Below, piece by piece: positions 1 to 5,582 of a stretch of DNA of 5,804 bases. The translations under genes and the position numbers were made by a program. Below the pieces are notes generated by a model. The model had not been told where the DNA came from. It did not search any database and saw only the letters and a program-made list of their open reading frames with translations. The stretch is from Candidatus Sumerlaeota bacterium (GTDB lineage: Bacteria; Sumerlaeota; Sumerlaeia; UBA8349): the NCBI GenBank assembly GCA_003501375.1, contig DNPO01000050.1, forward strand, positions 1 through 5,804, in the 5' to 3' direction. Each line of letters opens with the position of its first letter. Position 1 is the stretch's first letter.

Positions 1-556
1 GCGGTATTGACCAAACTCGGAAGTTGTTTTCGGATTCGGCCTGGGCCAGATTGCGCGTGGTTTTTCGGTAGAGCGTTGGGAATGAAAAAATGCAGCGACG
101 CACGCTGCCCTCCAGTGCGGTTGCCAGCATCTCAAAATTACGCAGGTGCCATTCGGGCGGTGTGAGCGAGGTCAGAAGAATCGGATCGTAGCGCCACTGA
201 AGAACGTCCGGGCCAAAGGCGGTTGCGATTTGCCGGGCGGTTTCAATGGCCTGCGCTGTGGGAGGCGTGTGCCATTCCAGTGCGCGGGGGTAACCGGTGA
301 TGGTGAGGTGACAGAGGAAACGTTGGCCTTGCGCGTGCAGGGTGCGGAGCGTCTCGAAGAAGGGCGCGTAGTTGCGTGACCAGAAAATCCAACCGAGTAC
401 GTCTTCCTGCTTGAGGGAAACGTGATATGTTTTCTTGGAGAAGGGGTTTTGTGTTTCGCAAAATCCGGAGCGGAGACACTCCTGAAACCAAGGGGTGAAG
501 AAGGCTGGAATGTCTGTACGGCGACTGGCGGAGATGAGGACAGGATTGGGGAACAT
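1..556 (-). CDS. DUF1848 family protein, N-terminal part (3' end beyond window)
   Basis: I translated this frame by hand from the ATG at 556-554. It stays open for 185 codons to the left edge, so the C-terminus is missing. The start is fixed by an in-frame TAG at 572-574 and by the family pattern, in which the conserved N-terminal motif comes within a few residues of the initiator Met. Recognisable family motifs are SASRRTDIPAF (residues 9-19), NPF (37-39), VSL then EDV (46-53), FWSRN (58-62), LTITGYP (84-90), RYDPI (122-126) and HLRNF (137-141). Full-length members are, as I recall, about 280-300 residues and carry a C-terminal cysteine cluster thought to bind an Fe-S centre; that part lies outside the window, so it cannot be checked. 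The biochemical role is not established. No strong ribosome binding site precedes the start (only GTGG then AAAATC). It follows the PBP4-like gene by 204 bases and a probable terminator, so it may be transcribed separately. Confidence 0.85.
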   Translation of the reverse strand, partial: MFPNPVLISASRRTDIPAFFTPWFQECLRSGFCETQNPFSKKTYHVSLKQEDVLGWIFWSRNYAPFFETLRTLHAQGQRFLCHLTITGYPRALEWHTPPTAQAIETARQIATAFGPDVLQWRYDPILLTSLTPPEWHLRNFEMLATALEGSVRRCIFSFPTLYRKTTRNLAQAESENNFRVWSIP

Positions 557-577
557 GATTTTACCACGACTCTATGT

Positions 578-606
578 GCAAGAGCGCCCAGCGAAAGCAC
601 TCTTGC
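578..606. repeat. Short inverted repeat in the leader of the DUF1848 gene
   Basis: Seven-base perfect arms, GCAAGAG at 578-584 and CTCTTGC at 600-606, enclose a 15-base loop. The stem lies 21 bases upstream of the DUF1848 start codon, so an RNA hairpin could form in its leader. There is no T tract after it on the minus strand, which argues against an intrinsic terminator. A chance repeat of this size is possible. Confidence 0.25.
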
Positions 607-608
607 TA

Positions 609-756
609 CTCTCGCTGCGACGCGGCGGACGCAGAGAACTGCAAAAACAAAATAGAACATGGATAAACAGGATGGACAGGATTTTTATCTTCGGTTTTAT
701 CCTGTTTATCCATATTTAAAAACTTTTAAAGTTCTCCGCACTCTTCGTGGTGAGAG
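609..756. repeat. Nested inverted-repeat element between the DUF1848 and PBP4-like genes
   Basis: Two imperfect outer arms face each other: read inward to outward they are AGTTCTCTGCGTCC...GCGAGAG (640 back to 609) and AGTTCTCCGCACTC...GTGAGAG (730 to 756). Both begin AGTTCTC, continue with a YGC, and end GAGAG. They surround a perfect 15-base inverted repeat (659-673 with 699-713), and the inner and outer pairs share nearly the same centre, about 683-686. The left inner arm also holds a tandem 9-base unit, ACAGGATGG ACAGGATTT. The structure ends four bases from the stop codon of the PBP4-like gene and encodes nothing convincing. It resembles intergenic boilerplate repeats or a very small non-autonomous palindromic element. 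The outer-arm similarity is imperfect and was judged by eye. Confidence 0.5.
641..713 (-). terminator. Probable intrinsic terminator of the nifUS/PBP4-like operon
   Basis: On the minus strand, 713 to 659 forms a perfect 15-base-pair stem (ATGGATAAACAGGAT with its complement) around a 25-base loop. It is followed directly by a T-rich run at 658-641 (GTTCTATTTTGTTTTTGC). It lies 48 bases downstream of the stop codon of the PBP4-like gene, where an operon terminator would be expected. The stem is AT-rich and the loop is long, so termination may be weak, and the same palindrome belongs to the repeat element described at 609-756. Confidence 0.45.
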
Positions 757-760
757 AATG

Positions 761-2362
761 TTATTTTTGTATTACACCTGACGGTGTTTTCCCAACGGCC
801 TTGGAACGTACCAATGTTTCAGTGAGACGTTCTAATAACTGACGGGCTTGTTCAGGTTTCAGGGAGGGATCGTTGACCATGAAACTGAAGACGAAGCGTT
901 GTCCTTCGCTGGAGGTGGCGTAGCCCGAGAGGTCGTATGCACCAGCGTATTGACCATGAATGGCGTGGATGCGTTGGATCATATTATGCCCACCTTTGGA
1001 ATGGCGCAGGTCGGTGAACCAGTCTTCCAACACGCCATTCTCACCCGGAGTGGCGAGAGCATTTTCATAAGCAGGGCCATAATTTTGCTGCGCGGCAAAT
1101 TGCAGCACGGCTGTGATGAGATTGGCCGGAAGGCTGTTTTTGCGAGACAGCCCGGAGCCATCGCGAATTTGCGGATCCCAATTATTGATGTGGCGTTTTG
1201 CGAGAAAGTTTTCCACTGCATCAATGGCACCGTTGAAGGTGGCTGGTTTGCTTGACAGGCTCTTGAACAGCATTTCAGTAATGAAGTTGTCATTGTGCTT
1301 CAGGGCCATCCCAGTGATTTCAAGCAGCGGAGGTGATGGGTAGGAGAGAATCGTCTTGGTTCCCGTTGTGAGTTTTGTTGCGTTTTTTGCGTCCTTCACG
1401 CTGGTGACGGCGGGACGACCGACCGGGAACTTTTGTTTCTCCAGCGTCTCGCGCAGCACGGTGCCAAAGTACTCGGCGGGATGGCCGATAGTGATGCGCT
1501 CATGCAAGGTGCTATGGGTGGGGATCGTCCCACTTATCAGGAGAAGATCGCCGTTTGCCTGACGGCGCAGGGAAAGAGAGGTTACGTTGTCGTTCAGCCC
1601 GGTGCGCACGTCGGAGTTTTGGGTTTTACGATAGAACTTGCTCTCTGGGGATAGTTTGATGTGGGCTGGGCTGTTACGAAACCAACCCGCAGTCAAAGTC
1701 AAATCCACACAATTTTCGTTGAAGGACAGCGCGGAGATGGGAGCCATGAATCCGTAGGCACGCTGTTTTTCCGGCCAGTCAAGGTGAAGCATTTCGTCGT
1801 CGAATGCGCTGCTATCCACGAGAATGCTTCCGTCGATGCGTTGCACACCAACGGCGCGCAAGTCATGCGCCCAGTGTTTGAAAGTACTTGCAGGATTACC
1901 GGGGATGGGCGAATAGCGTCCACCAAAGGTGGGGTCGCCGGAGCCTTTGATCACGAGGTCGCCCCAAAGAACTTTGCGTTTGTCGTCCACGCGGCCCGAT
2001 GCGATCACGTCCGTCTTGTAACGGAAAGTGGGGCCAAGGGTGTCCAATGCTGCAACGGTAGTGAGGATTTTTTGGGAAGACACTGGTGGCCGTCCAAGGT
2101 CGGCGTCTTTCTCAAAAGCGAGCAGGGGGGAGTCCGCTTCCCGTACCGACACGCTGATGAGGTCCGGATGTGGCGCACGGGCCAAAATGGTTTGCATCTG
2201 ATTTTGCAATATTCCCAAGTGGCCTACTCCCAAGGTAGCGGAGGTGCTGGCTACAGAGAGTTCAGGCGGGAACAGAACGGGTTCAACTTTTTTGGGGGTA
2301 GCGCAACCGGAGGTGATAACCAACGCGAGAGACAGGCAAAGGGCGCGGAAAGCAGGGGACAT
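761..2362 (-). CDS. PBP4-like D-alanyl-D-alanine carboxypeptidase/endopeptidase (family S13) lipoprotein with degenerate active site
   Basis: The protein has 533 residues, in the normal range for the PBP4/DacB family, whose active members trim or cleave peptidoglycan peptides in the periplasm. A hydrophobic signal peptide (residues 5-18) ends in ITSGC with Cys20, a loose lipobox, so a membrane-anchored lipoprotein is likely. Family landmarks in order are SSQK (95-98, the nucleophile SxxK motif), IKGSGDPTFG (138-147), RDGSGLSRKN (400-409) and GAYDLSGY (474-481). The other two catalytic motifs are changed. The SxN motif aligns to NDN (357-359, in LKHNDNFITEMLF), and the KTG motif aligns without gaps to IHG (468-470, in HAIHGQYAGAY). 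E. coli PBP4 uses Ser62, Lys65, Ser306, Asn308 and Lys417, so only the first motif is intact and normal catalysis is doubtful. The start at 2362 is supported by AAGGAG at 2377-2372, nine bases upstream. It lies 69 bases after nifS. The family call is firm; activity is not. Confidence 0.92.
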   Translation of the reverse strand: MSPAFRALCLSLALVITSGCATPKKVEPVLFPPELSVASTSATLGVGHLGILQNQMQTILARAPHPDLISVSVREADSPLLAFEKDADLGRPPVSSQKILTTVAALDTLGPTFRYKTDVIASGRVDDKRKVLWGDLVIKGSGDPTFGGRYSPIPGNPASTFKHWAHDLRAVGVQRIDGSILVDSSAFDDEMLHLDWPEKQRAYGFMAPISALSFNENCVDLTLTAGWFRNSPAHIKLSPESKFYRKTQNSDVRTGLNDNVTSLSLRRQANGDLLLISGTIPTHSTLHERITIGHPAEYFGTVLRETLEKQKFPVGRPAVTSVKDAKNATKLTTGTKTILSYPSPPLLEITGMALKHNDNFITEMLFKSLSSKPATFNGAIDAVENFLAKRHINNWDPQIRDGSGLSRKNSLPANLITAVLQFAAQQNYGPAYENALATPGENGVLEDWFTDLRHSKGGHNMIQRIHAIHGQYAGAYDLSGYATSSEGQRFVFSFMVNDPSLKPEQARQLLERLTETLVRSKAVGKTPSGVIQK

Positions 2363-2371
2363 GGGGGAAGG

Positions 2372-2377
2372 CTCCTT
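2372..2377 (-). promoter_or_regulatory. Ribosome binding site of the PBP4-like gene
   Basis: AAGGAG, read 2377 to 2372, sits nine bases before the ATG at 2362-2360. It selects that start and therefore includes the signal peptide. Confidence 0.75.
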
Positions 2378-2387
2378 GGGGGGAATG

Positions 2388-2431
2388 GTTATAGGCCTTA
2401 TAAGGCCTATACGGCTTATAAGACCTATAAC
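2388..2431. repeat. TATAAGGC-type palindromic repeat in the nifS / PBP4-like spacer
   Basis: A near-perfect 17-base-pair stem is formed by 2388-2404 and 2415-2431, with a single mismatch (2396 against 2423) and a 10-base loop. Each arm contains CTTATAAG, itself a palindrome. A different fold is also possible because 2390-2411 is a perfect 22-base palindrome centred at 2400/2401. The hairpin begins at the base next to the nifS stop codon and ends 10 bases before the ribosome binding site of the next gene, so it fills most of the spacer. No T tract follows, so it is not a standard terminator; it could stabilise upstream mRNA or tune downstream expression. A related sequence lies in front of nifU. 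Confidence 0.8.
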
Positions 2432-3592
2432 TTATTTTCTTCCAAACGGGGACATGCTGCGCAAGCGTTCAATGATCGCGGGCAGTTTTTCGATGACCAC
2501 ATTCACCTCGTCCTCGGTGGTGTAACGGCTGAGGCTGAAGCGGATGGAGCCGTGCGCGCGGGTGAACGGTACGCCCATTGCGCGGAGCACGTGCGAGGGT
2601 TCGAGCGAACCGGATGTACAAGCGCTGCCCGACGAGGCGCAAACCCCGAGGGTATCAAGCAGCAGGAGGATAGACTCCCCTTCGATAAACTCGAAACTGA
2701 TGTTGGCGGTGTTGGGCAGGCGGTGTGTTTCGTCTCCGTTGACATAGGCGTTCTGGCAGCCGGTTAGCAACCCCGCTTGGAGTTTGTCGCGCAGTGCTTT
2801 GACGCTGGTGTTTTCCTTCTCCATGTTCTGCATTGCGAGTTCGCACGCCTTGCCAAAGCCAACGATGTAGGGAACATTTTCCGTACCGGCGCGCTTGCCG
2901 CTTTCCTGGTGTCCACCCTTCAGATACGGGGGCAACTTGGTGCCGCGACGGACATAGAGTGCGCCAATGCCTTTGGGGGCGTGGAGTTTGTGGCCGGAAA
3001 TGGCGAGCAAATCCACGGGAAGTTTCTGCATGTCGAGCGAGAGTTTTCCCGCCGTTTGTACCGCATCGGTGTGCAGGATGACTCCGTGCGACTTGACGAT
3101 CTGCGCGATTTCTTCCAATGGGAAAATAACACCCGTTTCGTTATTGGCGTGCATGATGCTGACAAGCGCGGTGTCATCGCGCAAACTACTTTCTAATTCA
3201 GACAGGCTCAAGTTGCCCTTGGCATCCACGGGTAGTTCCGTCAGTGCGTAACCGTGTTGTTCACGGAAGTAGCGGCAGGTGGTACGCACGGCAGGATGCT
3301 CCACGCGCGACGTAATGAGATGGCGCTTGGCGGGCGCAACTTCCAGCACGCCGTGAATGGAGGTGTTGTCACTCTCGGTGCCGCAGGAGGTGAAGAGAAT
3401 TTCGTCCGGCGAGCAGTTGAGCAATGCTGCGACTTGTTCACGAGCGTGACGAGTCGCGTGGCCAGCCTCCCCGCCCAGCGCGTACATGCTGGAAGGGTTG
3501 CCGTACTGTTCGGTGAAAAACGGCATCATGGCTTCCACGACTTCATCGGCTACACGCGTGGTCGCATTGTTATCCAGATAAATCGGTTTCAT
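2432..3592 (-). CDS. nifS: Cysteine desulfurase NifS
   Basis: This is a 386-residue PLP-dependent class V aminotransferase-fold enzyme that converts cysteine to alanine and passes the sulfane sulfur to a scaffold protein for Fe-S cluster assembly in the cytoplasm. Visible landmarks are the N-terminal YLDNNATT (5-12), His99 in VEHPAV, HANNETG (148-154), Asp176 in LHTDAVQT, the PLP Schiff-base Lys202 in SGHKLHAPKG, and the catalytic Cys325 in SSGSACTSGSLEPSHVLRAM. From memory, Lys202 and Cys325 have the same numbers in Azotobacter vinelandii NifS, which shows near gap-free agreement. The active-site loop is of the long group I (NifS/IscS) type, not SufS. The start overlaps the nifU stop by one base (TAATG), with AGGAG at 3605-3601 inside nifU, so translation is coupled. 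All key residues are present. The nifS name rather than iscS rests on the sequence style and the full-length NifU partner. Confidence 0.95.
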   Translation of the reverse strand: MKPIYLDNNATTRVADEVVEAMMPFFTEQYGNPSSMYALGGEAGHATRHAREQVAALLNCSPDEILFTSCGTESDNTSIHGVLEVAPAKRHLITSRVEHPAVRTTCRYFREQHGYALTELPVDAKGNLSLSELESSLRDDTALVSIMHANNETGVIFPLEEIAQIVKSHGVILHTDAVQTAGKLSLDMQKLPVDLLAISGHKLHAPKGIGALYVRRGTKLPPYLKGGHQESGKRAGTENVPYIVGFGKACELAMQNMEKENTSVKALRDKLQAGLLTGCQNAYVNGDETHRLPNTANISFEFIEGESILLLLDTLGVCASSGSACTSGSLEPSHVLRAMGVPFTRAHGSIRFSLSRYTTEDEVNVVIEKLPAIIERLRSMSPFGRK

Positions 3593-3605
3593 TATTGCTT
3601 CTCCT
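3590..3605 (-). promoter_or_regulatory. Coupled stop/start junction of nifU and nifS with ribosome binding site
   Basis: The nifU TAA (3594-3592) and nifS ATG (3592-3590) share one base as TAATG. AGGAG at 3605-3601 lies eight bases before the nifS start, within the last nifU codons. This arrangement favours reinitiation and matched production of desulfurase and scaffold. Confidence 0.8.
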
Positions 3606-4437
3606 CTTCCACCACCAGGTCATCCGCAACAAACTCCCGCAGTTTTGCCTGGATGAAGTCCTTCATGGTAACGGGCGAGGCAGGACAACTGGAACATGCG
3701 CCACGCAGCGCTACGATCACACGCGAACCTTCCACATCCACCAGTTCAATATCGCCGCCGTCTTGCACCAGCGAGGGGCGAATTTCCCGCGCGATGGTTT
3801 CGTCGATCATCTTGATCTTTTGCATCACCGTGAGACGACCGGGTTTGGACGGTTTGACGGTGGGCTTGGCTGCGGCGTTGGTGCGCAGCAGGATGCGTTC
3901 GATTTCTCCGCGGCATCCACCGCATCCGCCACCGGCTTTGCAGTAGTTTGTGACCTGCTCGACTTCGGTGAGCGAGTTTTCTTTAATGACGCGCTCGATC
4001 TCTGTTTCGGTAACGCCGAAGCAGGTGCAAACGACGCGACCCTCCAATTCAACCACTCCGGTTTTACCCGTGCGGAGGTTGGCAATGGCGGCTTCGAGCG
4101 CTTCGCGCCCCATGACGGAGCAGTGCATTTTTTGTTCCGGTAGTTCGCCCAGATAGTCGGCTATGTCCTGATTTGTTACTTTCGCCGCGCTGTCGATGGT
4201 CATGCCCTTGATGATTTCTGTGAGGGCGGATGACGAGGCAATGGCACTGGCGCAGCCGAAGGTAAGGAACTTGGCATCGACAATTTTTTCCTTCTTTTCG
4301 TCGAGGCGGAGGGTGAGTTTGAGCGCGTCGCCACAGGCGAGCGATCCGACCTCGCCCATGCAGTCGGCGTTTTCTATCTCACCCACGTTGCGCGGATTGA
4401 GGAAGTGATCTTTTACTTTTTCGGTGTAATCCCACAT
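3592..4437 (-). CDS. nifU: Fe-S cluster assembly scaffold NifU, three-domain form
   Basis: The 281-residue protein has the full NifU architecture. Residues 1-125 form an IscU-like scaffold with Cys35, Asp37, Cys62 and Cys106 as ligands for the transient cluster. Residues 133-183 form a BFD-type permanent [2Fe-2S] domain with Cys137, Cys139, Cys172 and Cys175. A linker rich in Lys and Pro (188-201) leads to a C-terminal Nfu domain with the Cys248-x-x-Cys251 pair. The cysteine positions up to 175 match those I recall for Azotobacter NifU. The start at 4437 (MWDYTEKV, the usual NifU N-terminus) is chosen over the in-frame ATG at 4467 because AAGGAG lies at 4451-4446, eight bases before it, and the upstream ten residues are not family-like. 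It is coupled to nifS through TAATG. With no other nif genes in view, a housekeeping Fe-S role is as likely as nitrogenase maturation. Confidence 0.95.
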   Translation of the reverse strand: MWDYTEKVKDHFLNPRNVGEIENADCMGEVGSLACGDALKLTLRLDEKKEKIVDAKFLTFGCASAIASSSALTEIIKGMTIDSAAKVTNQDIADYLGELPEQKMHCSVMGREALEAAIANLRTGKTGVVELEGRVVCTCFGVTETEIERVIKENSLTEVEQVTNYCKAGGGCGGCRGEIERILLRTNAAAKPTVKPSKPGRLTVMQKIKMIDETIAREIRPSLVQDGGDIELVDVEGSRVIVALRGACSSCPASPVTMKDFIQAKLREFVADDLVVEEEKQ

Positions 4438-4445
4438 GATTGTTT

Positions 4446-4451
4446 CTCCTT
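4446..4451 (-). promoter_or_regulatory. Ribosome binding site of nifU
   Basis: AAGGAG, read 4451 to 4446, stands eight bases before the ATG at 4437-4435. It lies downstream of the alternative ATG at 4467, which argues for the shorter, family-typical NifU N-terminus. Confidence 0.75.
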
Positions 4452-4456
4452 GGTTG

Positions 4457-4487
4457 GTATAAGTCATATAAGGCTTATACGCCTTAT
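4457..4487. repeat. TATAAGGC-type palindromic repeat upstream of nifU
   Basis: Two overlapping inverted repeats occur. GTATAAG (4457-4463) pairs with CTTATAC (4474-4480) around a 10-base loop. ATAAGGC (4468-4474) pairs with GCCTTAT (4481-4487) around a 6-base loop. The two folds exclude each other because they compete for the middle segment. The sequence uses the same TATAAGSC unit as the repeat at 2388-2431 but is shorter and less perfect. It fills the spacer between the FAD oxidoreductase stop and the nifU ribosome binding site. Confidence 0.65.
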
Positions 4488-4494
4488 GGTTGTT

Positions 4495-5541
4495 CTACAT
4501 CTTTTCCAGCAGCCGTTCTGCTGCTTCTTTCCCGCTGCGAGCGGCATCTTCCACCCCATCGCCTGCGCGCCAATCGCCGCAGAACTCTACGGGGAATTCG
4601 GGCGGTGCGGCGGGAAATTCTTCGGCGGGCACTACCGAGGCGGCATTTTGCAGACGCGCCCACTCCCACCGTTTGGTACGCGCCCAACGCCATACCTCCG
4701 GCAACTGCGGGATTAGTTTTTTCGCCTCGGTGTACAACGCCACAATCGAATGTGCTTCGTCGTGATTCCACAGTTTCTCGGACAGTTACGGCGTGGCGTG
4801 TGCTACCAGTGAACTCCACCCCTCTACCCGTCGCGCGGGACATTTTTGATCCTCAAATGCCATCCACTGCAGGTGGCTTGTTGCGCTGGGCGGGTACAGT
4901 CCGTAAAATTTTTCTGGCAGCGCCACTTTGCGCAGAGCGGCGATCAGCGAGATGCAGCGTTTGTACTGCACGCGTGACATACGCTCCACGAATTGCTCGT
5001 ACAGCATCGGGTGGATTGGCAGGGTCAACTGATGCGCCATGGGGGCTGGGCAAGCGACAATGACAGCATCCACGGCAGTGTCTTGCTGGCGGAGTGGTGG
5101 CTCTGTCTGAATGATAAATTTTCCGAGCGATTCATCGTGTACCACGCTGGTGACGCGAATGGAGTAGAACCCGCCGGTGGATCGGCGCAACGCTTCGGGC
5201 AGGGTCAGCATCCCTTCGGGGAAACACAGGCGATCACTCTTGGCTTCCTCGGTAACGGATTCGGTAAACGAGCCATCGGTATGTAGATCGTAAATGGGGC
5301 GTTCAATCGTTTTGGCTTCGCCATGCAGCCCACAGTCTACGATTAGTTCGCGCAGCACGGGCGAGGAACGCAGGATGAAACGATTGCCATGGTCCACCAC
5401 CAGCCCGGCTTTGCGGCGCGTGTTCATGCGCCCGCCTGGTTTGTAATTACGTTCAAAAACGAGAACGCGGGCGTTTTCGCGCTTGAGGCGCCAGGCGGCG
5501 GTGAGACCCGCCATTCCTGCTCCTATGATTGCTACGTCCAT
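4495..5541 (-). pseudogene. Renalase-like FAD/NAD(P)-dependent amine oxidoreductase, interrupted by an in-frame stop
   Basis: The reading frame spans 349 codons with one TAA at codon 252 (4788-4786). Residues 1-251 carry a Rossmann FAD-binding fold: GAGMAG (7-12), acidic Glu30 at the end of the second strand for ribose contact, and GGRMNTRR (36-43), typical of the amine-oxidase/renalase group. After the stop, in the same frame, the expected C-terminus continues: KRWEWAR (290-296) and the FAD-contacting GDWRAG....VEDAARSG (322-337). With the stop removed, the length and motif order fit a whole family member. A truncated 251-residue product would lack the C-terminal FAD contacts and is probably inactive. 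The start at 5541 is chosen because GGAG at 5551-5548 lies six bases upstream and the family N-terminus begins there; in-frame extension further upstream is not family-like. It lies 41 bases after the serpin gene. A sequencing error or stop read-through are alternatives to a real pseudogene. The substrate is unknown. Confidence 0.8.
4786..4788 (-). other. Premature in-frame TAA (codon 252) in the FAD oxidoreductase gene
   Basis: The + strand reads TTA at 4786-4788, giving TAA on the coding strand between VAHATP and LSEKLW. A single change from CAA (Gln) or GAA (Glu) would create it. From memory, related proteins often have an acidic residue after the HA(T/S)P motif. No frame change occurs, since the conserved C-terminal segment continues in the same frame to the TAG at 4497-4495. 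Confidence 0.9.
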
Positions 5542-5582
5542 GAGACGCTCCGTGTTCTCTCGAGAAATGATGCTTAAAACTT

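Noticed and set aside
172..660. Minus-strand open frame of 162 codons at the left side
   Set aside because: Its translation is low-complexity and Arg/Ser/Pro-rich with no family resemblance, and it overlaps in another register the DUF1848 frame that has conserved motifs.
721..733. Small perfect palindrome AACTTT-T-AAAGTT as an operator
   Set aside because: It is an AT-rich 13-base repeat downstream of a gene with no promoter evidence; chance is a sufficient explanation.
2388..2431. Hairpin after nifS as an intrinsic terminator
   Set aside because: No T-rich run follows it on the minus strand; the next bases lead into a C-rich stretch and the ribosome binding site of the PBP4-like gene.
1661..2767. 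Plus-strand open frame of 368 codons antisense to the PBP4-like gene and nifS
   Set aside because: It spans two well-supported minus-strand genes and an intergenic palindrome, has no recognisable domain, and is explained by codon bias of the opposite strand.
3254..3946. Plus-strand open frame of 230 codons antisense to nifS and nifU
   Set aside because: It is a shadow of two clearly conserved genes, and the translation shows no domain or plausible start context.
4438..4467. Ten-residue N-terminal extension of NifU from the ATG at 4467
   Set aside because: The typical NifU N-terminus MWDY starts at 4437 with its own well-spaced AAGGAG, and the extension runs through the palindromic repeat and the ribosome binding site.
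4484..4843. Minus-strand open frame of 119 codons covering the C-terminal part of the FAD gene, considered as evidence for a frameshift
   Set aside because: The conserved C-terminal FAD motif lies in the original frame after the TAA, so the lesion is a stop codon and not a frameshift; this other frame is a shadow.
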